This document shows, in pieces, positions 36,494-45,163 of a stretch of DNA of 64,000 nt. Source of the stretch: Paraburkholderia eburnea (GTDB lineage Bacteria > Pseudomonadota > Gammaproteobacteria > Burkholderiales > Burkholderiaceae). A model generated the notes under the pieces. It ran no database searches, was not told the origin of the DNA, and saw nothing but the letters and a program-made list of their open reading frames with translations. Each line of letters starts with the position of its first letter. Position 1 is the stretch's first letter. The DNA lies in contig NZ_PQGA01000002.1 of assembly GCF_002917095.1 (NCBI RefSeq), forward strand, positions 186,001-250,000, read 5' to 3'. The translations under genes were made by a program, and so were the position numbers.

Positions 36494-38197
36494 ATGACAA
36501 GGTTCACCCCTTCCGCGCAGGCCTTCATCGAAGCGCGCGATCTGCTGCAGCGACACCGCACCGACTACGATCGCGCTTACGCGGAATTCGTCTGGCCGCA
36601 ACTCGATACGTTTAACTGGGCGCTCGATTATTTCGATGTCATCGCGCGTGGCAACGACAATCCCGCGCTCTGGATCGTCGACGATCTTGCGCACGGCGGC
36701 ACGAAATATTCGTATGCGCAGATGTCCGAACGTTCGTCGCGCATGGCGAACTTTCTGCGCGAGCAGGGCGTCGGGCGCGGCGACCGGCTGCTGCTGATGC
36801 TGCCCAATCGCGTCGAACTCTGGGATGTGATGCTCGCGGCGATGAAGCTGGGTGCCGTGGTGCTGCCTGCCACCACGCAACTCTCGCCCGACGATGTGCG
36901 CGAGCGCGTCGAAGCGGGCGGCGCGCGTTTCGTCGTGGTCGATGCCGCCGAACTCGCGAAATTCGACGCGCTGGATGCGAACGTCAAGCGCATCGCCGTG
37001 GGTGCGTCGCGCGAAGGCTGGATCGATCTTTCGCAGACCTATGCATATAGCGCCGCCTTCGAACCCGATGGCCCCACGCGCGCGACCGATCCTTTGCTGC
37101 TCTACTTCACGTCCGGCACAACCTCCAAACCCAAGCTCGTCGAGCACACGCATCAAAGCTATCCCGTCGGCCATCTTTCGACGATGTACTGGATCGGCCT
37201 GTTGCCTGGCGACGTCCACTGGAACATCAGCTCGCCGGGTTGGGCCAAGCACGCGTGGAGCTGCTTCTTCGCGCCGTGGAATGCGCAGGCCTGCGTGTTC
37301 GTCTACAACTACGCGCGCTTCGTGCCGAAGGACACGCTCGCCGCGCTCGTGCAATGCGGCGTGACCACGCTTTGCGCACCGCCTACGGTCTGGCGGATGC
37401 TGGTCCAGGAGCCGCTCGCGAGCCACGCGGTGAAGCTGCGTGAAATTGTCGGCGCGGGCGAGCCGCTCAATCCCGAGATTATCGAGCGCGTGCGCCACGC
37501 ATGGGATATCACGATCCGCGACGGCTACGGGCAGACCGAGACCACTTGCCAGATCGGCAATTCGCCGGGCCAGCCGGTGGTGGCCGGCTCGATGGGGCGG
37601 CCGCTGCCGGGCTATCGCGTTGAACTGGTCGATCCCGACGATCAGCCCGTGAGCGAAGGCGAAATCGCGTTGCCACTGGCACAGCGTCCGCTTGGCCTGA
37701 TGACGGGGTACGCGAACAACGCGAAGGCCAGCGAATACGCCACGCGCAAGGGTTACTACCATACGTCCGACGTGGCGCTGCGACGCGACGACGGTTACTT
37801 CGTCTACGTGGGCCGCGCCGACGACGTGTTCAAGTCGTCCGACTATCGCCTGAGCCCGTTCGAACTGGAAAGCGTGTTGATCGAGCACGAAGCGATCGCC
37901 GAAGCCGCCGTGGTGCCGAGCCCCGACGAACTGCGTCTTTCCGTGCCCAAAGCCTTTGTGATCGTGCGGCAGGGCTTCGAGGCCGGCCCCGATCTCGCGC
38001 GCGAGGTGTTCCGCTTCTCGCGTGAAAAACTCGCACCGTACAAGCGCATCCGCCGCCTGCAGTTCAGCGATCTGCCGAAGACGATCTCCGGCAAAATCCG
38101 CCGCGTCGAGTTGCGCCGCCGTGAAATGGAACGCACGGCGGAACCCGCGCGCCAGCCCGACGAGTATTGGGAAGAGGATTTCCCGGAGCTGCGCTGA
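36494..38197 (+). CDS. AMP-dependent acyl-CoA synthetase (ANL superfamily)
   Basis: A 567-residue adenylate-forming enzyme. The P-loop is YFTSGTTSKPKLVEH, the A5-type motif is DGYGQTETT, the hinge is in YFVYVGRADDVFKSSDYRLSP, and the C-terminal catalytic lysine is in PKTISGKIRRVELR. The start at 36494 has GGAG 6 nt upstream, while the earlier ATG at 36482 overlaps that site. It resembles medium-chain and acetyl-CoA synthetase-like enzymes of catabolic operons. Here it would activate a branched short-chain acid such as isobutyrate or 2-methylbutyrate; this is inferred from neighbours. Confidence 0.92.
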   Translation: MTRFTPSAQAFIEARDLLQRHRTDYDRAYAEFVWPQLDTFNWALDYFDVIARGNDNPALWIVDDLAHGGTKYSYAQMSERSSRMANFLREQGVGRGDRLLLMLPNRVELWDVMLAAMKLGAVVLPATTQLSPDDVRERVEAGGARFVVVDAAELAKFDALDANVKRIAVGASREGWIDLSQTYAYSAAFEPDGPTRATDPLLLYFTSGTTSKPKLVEHTHQSYPVGHLSTMYWIGLLPGDVHWNISSPGWAKHAWSCFFAPWNAQACVFVYNYARFVPKDTLAALVQCGVTTLCAPPTVWRMLVQEPLASHAVKLREIVGAGEPLNPEIIERVRHAWDITIRDGYGQTETTCQIGNSPGQPVVAGSMGRPLPGYRVELVDPDDQPVSEGEIALPLAQRPLGLMTGYANNAKASEYATRKGYYHTSDVALRRDDGYFVYVGRADDVFKSSDYRLSPFELESVLIEHEAIAEAAVVPSPDELRLSVPKAFVIVRQGFEAGPDLAREVFRFSREKLAPYKRIRRLQFSDLPKTISGKIRRVELRRREMERTAEPARQPDEYWEEDFPELR

Positions 38198-38216
38198 AAT
38201 AAAAATGGAGTCCGAA

Positions 38217-39002
38217 ATGATTGAATTCGAGTACGTGAATGACGGCGCGGTGGCGCTTGTCACGCTTGCGCGCCCGCCCGTGAATGCCTTTACCATCGAC
38301 GGCCTGCGCCAGCTCCAGCAGGTGATCGAAGCCTTCAATCGCGAGGCGCGCGTGCGCGCCATCGTCATCACGGGGCAAGGGCCGAAGTTTTTCAGCGCGG
38401 GCGCCGATCTCAATGCCTTCGCCGATGGCGACCGTGCCGTGGCGCGCGCGGCGGCCAGCGCGTTTGGGGAGGCATTCGAGGCGCTGCAGAATGCGCGCGC
38501 TGTCGTAATCGCGGCGATCAATGGCTATGCGATGGGTGGCGGACTCGAATGCGCGCTCGCCTGCGATATCCGCATTGCCGAGGAACATGCGCAACTGGCG
38601 CTGCCTGAACCGGCCGTTGGTTTGTTGCCGTGTGGCTGTGGCACGCAGACGCTGCCCTGGCTCGTCGGCGAAGGCTGGGCCAAACGCATCATCCTGACTG
38701 GCGAGCGCGTGGACGCCGCCACGGCGCTGCGCATCGGTCTGGTCGAGGAAGTGGTGCCGCAGGGCGGCGCGCGCGAAGCGGCGCTCGTCATGGCCGCGCG
38801 CGTGGCCACGCTCAGCCCGCAAGCGGTGGCGTCGAGCAAAACGCTCATTCATCAGGCGCGCAACGGCGTGCCGCGCAGCGCGGCGCTGGCGGTCGAGCGC
38901 GAGCGCATGCTCGATCTGTTCGATTCGCCCAATCAGCGCGAAGGCGTCAATGCGTTCCTGGAGAAGCGCAAGCCGCACTGGCATTTTGAAACGGAGAACT
39001 AA
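38217..39002 (+). CDS. Enoyl-CoA hydratase/isomerase family protein
   Basis: A 261-residue crotonase-fold enzyme: PKFFSAGADLNAFADG and NGYAMGGGLECALACDIRIAEE form the oxyanion hole, and the acid/base Glu sits near LPEPAVGLLPCG. GGAG lies 6 nt before the ATG at 38217, the same layout as the preceding gene. In this operon it would hydrate methacrylyl-CoA to 3-hydroxyisobutyryl-CoA, the step between its two flanking enzymes in valine degradation. It overlaps no other gene and is 3 bp from the next. Confidence 0.92.
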   Translation: MIEFEYVNDGAVALVTLARPPVNAFTIDGLRQLQQVIEAFNREARVRAIVITGQGPKFFSAGADLNAFADGDRAVARAAASAFGEAFEALQNARAVVIAAINGYAMGGGLECALACDIRIAEEHAQLALPEPAVGLLPCGCGTQTLPWLVGEGWAKRIILTGERVDAATALRIGLVEEVVPQGGAREAALVMAARVATLSPQAVASSKTLIHQARNGVPRSAALAVERERMLDLFDSPNQREGVNAFLEKRKPHWHFETEN

Positions 39003-39005
39003 GGA

Positions 39006-40154
39006 ATGAATGCCATACCCGCTTCCACGCAGACTTCGGCGCAGGCACAACCCGACGTGCTGTTTCGCGTGGTCAATCGCGTTGCGATCATCACGCTGAA
39101 CCGTCCTGCCGCACTCAATGCGCTGTCGCACGCGATGGTGCGCGAGATCGCCATGTTGCTCGAACGCGTGCGCGGTGACGACTCCATCGTCGCGCTCGTG
39201 CTGGAAGGCGCGGGGCCGAAGGGCTTTTGCGCGGGCGGCGACGTGCGGGCGATCGATCGGCTGGCGCGCGCGGGCGAGCGTTTGGGCAACGACGGCTGGC
39301 AACAGTTTTTCGTCGACGAATACCGGCTCGACTATGCGCTGCATACCTTCGAGAAGCCGCTCGTCGCGCTGCTCGACGGCGTGACGATGGGCGGCGGCAT
39401 GGGGCTGGGCCAGGCGGCGGCGCTGCGCGTGGCGACCTCGCGCACGAAAATCGCCATGCCGGAGACGCGCATCGGCTTGCTGCCCGATGTGGGCGCGACG
39501 CACTTCCTAGCGAAGATGCCGGTGGAGACCGAGCTTTACGTCGGCCTCACGGGCGCGATGCTGAGCGGCGCGGACGCGCTTCACTGCAAGCTGGCCGATC
39601 TTTGCGTGCCGGGCGATTGGCTCGACGGTTACGAAGCGCGGCTCGCGCAGACTCATTTCGATGGCAATGTGCGCGATACGCTGCGGCGCGTGTTCGATGC
39701 ACCGTGTCAGGACGCGAACGCGAGCGCCTTGAGCAGGCACGAGGCGTTAATCGCGAAGCACTTTAATCGTCGTGCGCGCGTGGTGGAGATCGTCGCTTCA
39801 TTGCACGCCGCGCTCGAACGCGAACCGTCCGAAGCTGAACGCGTATGGATCGAAGCCACGCTGGAAGCGCTGACGCACTATTCGCCGACGATGCTCGAAG
39901 TCACGCGCGAAGCGTTGCTGCGCGGGCGCCAGATGACGCTCGCGGAGAGCTTTCGCATGGAACTCGGGATCGTTGCGCGCGCAATCGATGAGGGTGACTT
40001 CTGCGAGGGCGTGCGCGCACATCTGATCGACAAGGATCGCAAGCCGCGCTGGGCGCCCGCCACGCTCGCCGAGGTGCGCGATGAACGCGTGCGGCAGTTC
40101 CTTTGCTCGCCGTGGCGCGGCCAGGCGCATCCGCTCGCGGATCTGGGCGCGTGA
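39006..40154 (+). CDS. 3-hydroxyisobutyryl-CoA hydrolase (crotonase family)
   Basis: A 382-residue crotonase-fold thioesterase; the extra C-terminal helical part (beyond ~residue 200) distinguishes it from true hydratases. Diagnostic segments are PKGFCAGGDVRAI, DGVTMGGGMGLG, and MPETRIGLLPDVGATHFLA, as in the valine-pathway hydrolase. It would release 3-hydroxyisobutyrate. The next enzymes, 3-hydroxyisobutyrate dehydrogenase and methylmalonate-semialdehyde dehydrogenase, are not encoded here. It is last in the operon; the stop is 12 bp from the convergent ClC gene. Confidence 0.92.
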   Translation: MNAIPASTQTSAQAQPDVLFRVVNRVAIITLNRPAALNALSHAMVREIAMLLERVRGDDSIVALVLEGAGPKGFCAGGDVRAIDRLARAGERLGNDGWQQFFVDEYRLDYALHTFEKPLVALLDGVTMGGGMGLGQAAALRVATSRTKIAMPETRIGLLPDVGATHFLAKMPVETELYVGLTGAMLSGADALHCKLADLCVPGDWLDGYEARLAQTHFDGNVRDTLRRVFDAPCQDANASALSRHEALIAKHFNRRARVVEIVASLHAALEREPSEAERVWIEATLEALTHYSPTMLEVTREALLRGRQMTLAESFRMELGIVARAIDEGDFCEGVRAHLIDKDRKPRWAPATLAEVRDERVRQFLCSPWRGQAHPLADLGA

Positions 40155-40160
40155 AAATCT

Positions 40161-40181
40161 GAAGCGTCAGTCCGACGCTTC
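40161..40181. terminator. Small convergent hairpin
   Basis: GAAGCGTC (40161-40168) pairs with GACGCTTC (40174-40181) across a 5-nt loop, overlapping the end of the ClC gene between convergent operons. No U tract, so its function as terminator is doubtful. Confidence 0.35.
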
Positions 40182-41603
40182 GCGCGCCGCGGTCGGGTCG
40201 CGCAAGGCGGCGAGTCGGCGCTGGCGCTCGTCATCGGATAGCGGGGCTGCGGTCGCGCCGCGCGCAGGTCGCTGCGCACGCGCGAGCAGGCGCAGCGTCG
40301 CGACCGATCCGGCGATGGCGAGCAGCATCGGAATCGCCAGATCGTGGTTCACGTGCGTGAACTCCAGCATCAGCACCGTGGCGGTCAGCGGCATCTGCAT
40401 CGACGCGGCGAGGAACGCCGCCGCGCCCACGATCGCGAACGCGCCTGCCGCGAGTCCCGGCCACACGTGATTGACGAGGCCGGCGATCACGATGGCAAGC
40501 AGCGCGCCGTTCGTGAGTCCCGGCGTGAGCAGGCCGCCTTTGGCGCCCGCGCGCAGCGTCGTCGTCGTGATGAGCACCTTGAGCACCAGCAGCGTGGCCG
40601 CGAGACCAATGCCCAGGTTGTCGTCGAAACTCAAGCCCGCCGGACCCTTGCCGTTGCCGAGCAGTTGCGGAAACCAGATCGCCAGTACGCCGATCGCCGC
40701 GAAATTCACGACCGAATAGACCGGCAAACGCCAATCCTTGGGCGAGGCGTCGCGCGCGCGGCTCGTCACGCGCGCGAAAACGTGCGCCGCCGCGCCGAAC
40801 AGCGGCCCGCACAGCACCGACCACACCACGAGCTGCGCATTGATCGCGTAGGCGGGCACGTGATACTGCTGCTCGTCGCCCAGGCCGATCCACGCGACCA
40901 CGGCCGCAATCGCCGATGTCGTGATCGCGGGCACCGCCGCCGACCAGCCGAAGGTGCCCAGCAGCACTTCGAGCACGAACACCGCGCCACCCAGCGGCAC
41001 GTTGTACACGGCGGCCAGGCCCGCGCCCGCGCCGCACGCGATCATCACGCGGCGCTCGGCGGCGGTCAGGCCCGTGCGCCGCGCGAGCCAGCTCGCGACC
41101 ACGGCGCCGATCTCGCGCGGCGCGACTTCGCGTCCGAGCGGCGAGCCCATCGCCACCGTCACGATCTGCAATAGCGCGTGCACCGTGGTCGATACCATCG
41201 GCATACGCGGTCCGCCCGGCTTGATCGCCGCGCTGATGCTCACGAGCGCACGCCCATGGCGATAGAGCGCCCACCAGCCCACGCCGCCGATCAGCCCGCA
41301 CGCCACCAGCACGGCCACGCGCCGCCACGGTTCGGTGCCCGTCACGCCTTGCAAAAAACTCTCGTTGCCGATCAGGTGCGCCTGGCTGTAGCCATAGGCG
41401 AAGTGCTGGATCCCGTGCAGCAGGAGCGCGAGCAGCATGCCGCCGAACCCCGCGCCGATGCCCGTGAGCACGGTCACCACGGCGAGCGTGACGAGCGGAC
41501 TGCGTGCGGGCGGACGTTCGGTATCGGGACGGGCGCGGGAGCGCGGAGCGGGATCGATGGGCAACACGGCGCGTAGGGAGGGAGGAGCGGGCGCGGCGCG
41601 CAT
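40167..41603 (-). CDS. ClC family chloride channel/transporter
   Basis: A 478-residue membrane protein with the ClC double-barrel features: GSPLGREVAPREIG (the GREGP-equivalent loop, here GREVAP), an AAVYNVPLGGAVFVLEVLLG helix, and AKGGLLTPGLTNGALL for the GxFxP-like motif. The canonical GSGIP loop is replaced by PGGPRMP, so this belongs to an atypical branch, and the usual gating Glu is not obvious in the replaced loop. The start at 41603 is preferred over a 28-residue longer frame. The last ~45 residues are a soluble Arg-rich tail. It stands alone, convergent with the valine operon. Confidence 0.88.
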   Translation of the reverse strand: MRAAPAPPSLRAVLPIDPAPRSRARPDTERPPARSPLVTLAVVTVLTGIGAGFGGMLLALLLHGIQHFAYGYSQAHLIGNESFLQGVTGTEPWRRVAVLVACGLIGGVGWWALYRHGRALVSISAAIKPGGPRMPMVSTTVHALLQIVTVAMGSPLGREVAPREIGAVVASWLARRTGLTAAERRVMIACGAGAGLAAVYNVPLGGAVFVLEVLLGTFGWSAAVPAITTSAIAAVVAWIGLGDEQQYHVPAYAINAQLVVWSVLCGPLFGAAAHVFARVTSRARDASPKDWRLPVYSVVNFAAIGVLAIWFPQLLGNGKGPAGLSFDDNLGIGLAATLLVLKVLITTTTLRAGAKGGLLTPGLTNGALLAIVIAGLVNHVWPGLAAGAFAIVGAAAFLAASMQMPLTATVLMLEFTHVNHDLAIPMLLAIAGSVATLRLLARAQRPARGATAAPLSDDERQRRLAALRDPTAAREASD

Positions 41604-41696
41604 GCGCTGCGGTCTGGAAACACGCGCTAATTGTAGCCACCGCGCCTTTCGGGCGGATTCAGGCCGCGAATCACGTTGCCGCAGCACCCATGAGAA

Positions 41697-41725
41697 CGCC
41701 CGCCGCGCGCAAGGCGCGGCGGGCG
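41697..41725. terminator. Hairpin after the PpnP gene
   Basis: 12-bp perfect arms CGCCCGCCGCGC (41697-41708) and GCGCGGCGGGCG (41714-41725) with a 5-nt loop, just beyond the minus-strand stop at 41751. The U tract is weak on that strand. Confidence 0.6.
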
Positions 41726-41750
41726 CTGGAAGCGCGTGCGCCCGAGTCGC

Positions 41751-42071
41751 TTACAGGTAGCTGCAAACGTAGTCGAGCGTCTCCGTCACTTCGATATCGA
41801 AACGGCTCTTGCCCGGCACCGAGAACGATTCGCCGGCGCCGTAGCTTTGCCACTCGTCGCTGCCGTCCAGACGGATGCGGCACTTGCCGGCCTGCACTTC
41901 CATCAGTTCAGGCGCGTCGGTGCCGAAGTTCAACTGGCACGGCAGGATCACGCCGAGCGTCTTGCGGCTGCCGTCGGCGAACAGTACGGTGTGCGACACG
42001 CACTTGCCGTCGAAGTAGACGTTGGCGCGTTTGATAACGGAAACCTGGTCGAATTGTGCTGCAGCCGTCAT
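41751..42071 (-). CDS. ppnP: Pyrimidine/purine nucleoside phosphorylase PpnP
   Basis: A 106-residue cupin-fold protein of the DUF1255/YaiE family. It phosphorolyses nucleosides to free bases and ribose 1-phosphate. Recognised by the [16 protein letters not shown] start, the [20 protein letters not shown] block and the ending [16 protein letters not shown]. Length is standard (~95-106). It lies alone, ~370 bp from the divergent TonB receptor gene. Confidence 0.92.
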   Translation of the reverse strand: MTAAAQFDQVSVIKRANVYFDGKCVSHTVLFADGSRKTLGVILPCQLNFGTDAPELMEVQAGKCRIRLDGSDEWQSYGAGESFSVPGKSRFDIEVTETLDYVCSYL

Positions 42072-42440
42072 GGCGGTCTTCCTCTGGGTCGTTCGTGAAA
42101 GGATGCATTCGCGCCGTCAGGCGCGCTCCGATGCTGGCCGCGCGCCTGCTGCGAGAGCGCCATCATACCGGCCCGAAGCCGCACGGCGTAGCGCTCGATG
42201 TCGCCGGGCGCGGCGCTGGCGGCGCGAAAACGCGGCGTCGCATCGCGCCATTCTGGCAGTGAAATCCTACAAATTGCCATCTTCAATGTTTACATAAGTA
42301 TAACTAGTAATTACAATTGCTTAAGCGAATGAGAAACATTCGCATTCTCAAGAACGACAACACCCAAGCATCTCCTGGCGCGGTGGACGCGTAATGTCCC
42401 GCGGCGCACAGGCGTGCGCCTTCGATCAAACCGTCCAACC
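42072..42440. other. Divergent promoter region between ppnP and the TonB receptor
   Basis: 369 bp; A+T-rich between ~42270 and 42365, holding the Fur box described separately. No gene is seen in it. Confidence 0.5.
42325..42343. promoter_or_regulatory. Fur box of the TonB-dependent receptor gene
   Basis: GCGAATGAGAAACATTCGC is a perfect 7-bp inverted repeat around a 5-bp centre, 19 bp long like the Fur consensus and matching the AATGA-ATCATT-type pattern. A second overlapping half-site (GCATTCTC) follows. It lies 98 bp upstream of the start codon, so iron-responsive repression is likely. Confidence 0.75.
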
Positions 42441-44696
42441 ATGTCCGTCATCTTCCCGACGCGGATGCGTACCGTCGCGTCCGTAGCAGCCCTCTATTGC
42501 TCCGGTTTCTTCGCCACTCAGGCGGCCCACGCCCAGGCTGCGCCTGCCGTGCCGGCCTCGTCGAGCGCGGCCAGCGCGAATACTTCGCCCAATGGCGCGG
42601 CTGAAGCCACGCTACCCGCCGTCAAGGTGAGTTCGTCGGCGGCCTCCGACATGCAGACGAAGTCGCTGTCCTCCTATAAGTTCACCTCGCCGCTCATCGA
42701 TACGCCGCGCTCGGTCACGGTGATCCCGCAGGAAGTGCTCAAGGAGAAGAACGTCTCGACCTTCGAGGACGCGCTGCGCACGGTGCCCGGCATCACCTTC
42801 CTGGGCGGCGACGCGGCGGCGAATCCGTCGGCGGACCGCCCGGTGATTCGCGGCTTCGAATCGCGCAATTCGATCTTCGTGGACGGTATGCGCGACTCGG
42901 GCGTGCAGAACCGCGAGACCTTCGACGTCGAGAACATCAGCGTCGTGAAGGGCCCGGATTCGGTGTATGCGGGACGCGGCTCGGTGGGCGGCAGCATCGA
43001 CATCACCACCAAGACGCCGACCGCCGATAATTTCATCAACGGCAGCGTGGGCCTGGGCACGGACAGCTATCGCCGCGCGACCGTCGACTGGAACCAGAAG
43101 CTCAACGACACCAGCGCGTTCCGCCTGAACGTCATGGGTCACGATTCCGACCAGCCGGGCCGCACCAATGTCTACAGCAAGCGCTGGGGCGTGGCGCCGT
43201 CGATCGCGTTCGGCCTGAATTCGCCGACCACGGTGACGCTGAGCTACTACCATTTGAACACCTACGACATGCCAGACTTCAGCGTGCCGTTCCGCTCGAC
43301 GGGCGGCACGCCGATCCCGAGCAATCGCAGCCAGTTTTACGGGCTGAACTCGCGCGACTATCGCCGTGGCCAGAACGACACCGGCGAAGTGAAGGTCGAG
43401 CACCGCATCAACGACGCGTGGAAGATCAAGAACACGACGATGTTCGGCCGCTCGACGCTCGACTACATCGCGACCAATCCGCAGCTCACCAGCGCAACCT
43501 CGAATATCCTGAGCCTGCAGGCCAAGAGCGGCAAGTACGCGACCAACAGCGTGTCGAACCAGACCGAGGCGAACGGCAAGTTCGACCTTTACGGCATGCG
43601 TCACACGCTCACGGCGGGCGTGGAGTTCAGCCACGAACAGGACCTCTACGAGGGCTATCTCGTGAGCGACTCGGCGGGCAACAACATCCGCTCGGGCGGC
43701 CCGTGCTCGATCGCGTACAACTGCACGACGGTCAACGGCTGGAACCCGAACAACCCTTGGACCGGCAGCATCCTGCTCAACGGCGACAAGAGCTTCCCGG
43801 GCGCCGCCACGCGCACGCGCACCAACATCGCGTCGGCGTACCTGTTCGACAGCGTGCAGTTGTCCGATCGCTGGATCTTCAACGCGGGCATGCGTTTCGA
43901 CCGCTATGACGTGAGTGCGCAGCAGCCGGGCGTCGCCGATCTGGGCAACACGTCGAACCTTTTCAGCTATCAGTTCGGCCTCGTCTTCAAGCCGATCCAT
44001 ACGGTGAGCCTGTACGCGTCGTACGGCACCTCGTCGAATCCGCCGGGCTCGAACTCGGGCCTGGGCGGCGGCACCGACCAGATCACGGCGACCAACCAGG
44101 ATCTCGCGCCGGAACGCTCGCGCAACATCGAAGTGGGCGCGAAGTGGGACGTGCTCGATCAGCGTCTGTCGCTGACCACGGCGCTGTTCCAGACCGACAA
44201 GACCAACGCGCGCGTGAGCGACGGTCTGGGCGGCATGATCAACGCGGGCTCGCAACGCGTGCGCGGTTTCGAATTCGGCTTTGCGGGGAATGTGACGAAC
44301 CAGTGGGCCGTGTTCGGCGGCTACTCGTATCTGGATGCGATCACGACGAATGCCGGCCCGACCACGCCGCAGAATTCGGGCTTGCCGATGGTGATGGTGC
44401 CCAAGCACAACTTCACGCTCTGGACCAGCTACGACGTGTTGCCTAAGCTCACGCTGGGCGCGGGCGCGACGGTGTCGAGTCTGACTTATGCGTCGGTGTC
44501 GTCGACATCGCGCAAGTGGACGCCGGGTTATGCACGTTTTGACGCTTCGGCGACGTGGCGCGTTTCGAAGAAGGTCGATCTGCAGCTTAACGTGAATAAT
44601 ATCTTCGATAAGCAGTACTACCAGAGTGCGTACCCGATTTACGCGACGTGGGCGCCGGGCCGCTCGGCGGTTGTGACGCTGAACTTTTATCAGTGA
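42441..44696 (+). CDS. TonB-dependent siderophore receptor
   Basis: A 751-residue outer-membrane receptor. The signal peptide ends near AAHAQA. A plug domain (~residues 80-195) carries RSVTVIPQEVL, PGITFLGGD and RGFESRNSIFVDG. The 22-strand barrel ends in a beta-strand with terminal residues TLNFYQ. A TonB box was not identified with confidence. Start choice lies between ATG 42441 and 42465; neither has an obvious ribosome-binding site. A Fur box 98 bp upstream predicts iron repression. Likely ligand is a ferric siderophore (CirA/FhuE-like plug features), but no biosynthesis, esterase or permease gene adjoins it. Confidence 0.93.
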   Translation: MSVIFPTRMRTVASVAALYCSGFFATQAAHAQAAPAVPASSSAASANTSPNGAAEATLPAVKVSSSAASDMQTKSLSSYKFTSPLIDTPRSVTVIPQEVLKEKNVSTFEDALRTVPGITFLGGDAAANPSADRPVIRGFESRNSIFVDGMRDSGVQNRETFDVENISVVKGPDSVYAGRGSVGGSIDITTKTPTADNFINGSVGLGTDSYRRATVDWNQKLNDTSAFRLNVMGHDSDQPGRTNVYSKRWGVAPSIAFGLNSPTTVTLSYYHLNTYDMPDFSVPFRSTGGTPIPSNRSQFYGLNSRDYRRGQNDTGEVKVEHRINDAWKIKNTTMFGRSTLDYIATNPQLTSATSNILSLQAKSGKYATNSVSNQTEANGKFDLYGMRHTLTAGVEFSHEQDLYEGYLVSDSAGNNIRSGGPCSIAYNCTTVNGWNPNNPWTGSILLNGDKSFPGAATRTRTNIASAYLFDSVQLSDRWIFNAGMRFDRYDVSAQQPGVADLGNTSNLFSYQFGLVFKPIHTVSLYASYGTSSNPPGSNSGLGGGTDQITATNQDLAPERSRNIEVGAKWDVLDQRLSLTTALFQTDKTNARVSDGLGGMINAGSQRVRGFEFGFAGNVTNQWAVFGGYSYLDAITTNAGPTTPQNSGLPMVMVPKHNFTLWTSYDVLPKLTLGAGATVSSLTYASVSSTSRKWTPGYARFDASATWRVSKKVDLQLNVNNIFDKQYYQSAYPIYATWAPGRSAVVTLNFYQ

Positions 44697-44720
44697 GCGG
44701 GTAGGTGATGGAGTAGGTTG

Positions 44721-44757
44721 AAAAGGGGCGCCTGATGTTTTTAGGGCGCCCTTTTTT
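44721..44757 (+). terminator. Rho-independent terminator of the TonB receptor gene
   Basis: GGGCGCC (44726-44732) pairs with GGCGCCC (44745-44751), flanked by AAAA on the left and six T on the right; 12-nt loop. It lies 25 bp after the stop codon and also isolates the following type VI island. Confidence 0.88.
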
Positions 44758-44872
44758 GCAGCATGTGGCGCGCACTATCCCTCTGTTTTCACAGAAGGCA
44801 CCCACGCAATTATTAGGAATTCTCTTGTAGCGATTTCGCCTGAACGAGCGAAAATTATCCGGATGTGCGGGC

Positions 44873-45163
44873 ATGGCTCGCGTGACTACCGGAATCATTC
44901 GCATGAGAGACAACACGACTGGGCGTGAAATGGCATGCCAGGGCGATACGACGGACCATGGCGGCGAAATCCTCGACGGTGCGTCCGATCGAACGCATAT
45001 GAGCAGGCGCATAGCCCTGGACGGGCACCGCGTATCGTGCCCGAAATGCGGCGGCGTCTTTAACATCATCGCCACGAGCGGGAACACGCACAACGGAAAA
45101 CGCATTGCGTATCTGGGCGACAAGACGACATGCGGCGCGATACTGCAAACGGTTCGTGCATGA
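44873..45163 (+). CDS. PAAR domain protein, type VI secretion spike tip
   Basis: A 96-residue single PAAR-domain protein. It caps the VgrG trimer of the type VI secretion spike. Glycine-rich turns and the CPKCGGVF...GNTHNGKRIAYLGDKTTCG pattern with its cysteines match the PAAR fold (zinc-binding in some members). No C-terminal toxin extension. The stop overlaps the next start by 4 bp (ATGA), so PAAR and VgrG are translationally coupled. Base composition is normal for the chromosome here. Confidence 0.9.
   Translation: MARVTTGIIRMRDNTTGREMACQGDTTDHGGEILDGASDRTHMSRRIALDGHRVSCPKCGGVFNIIATSGNTHNGKRIAYLGDKTTCGAILQTVRA

Noticed and set aside
36467..38521. 684-codon open frame on the minus strand across the synthetase gene
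   Set aside because: Shadow frame; the plus-strand synthetase has full motifs.
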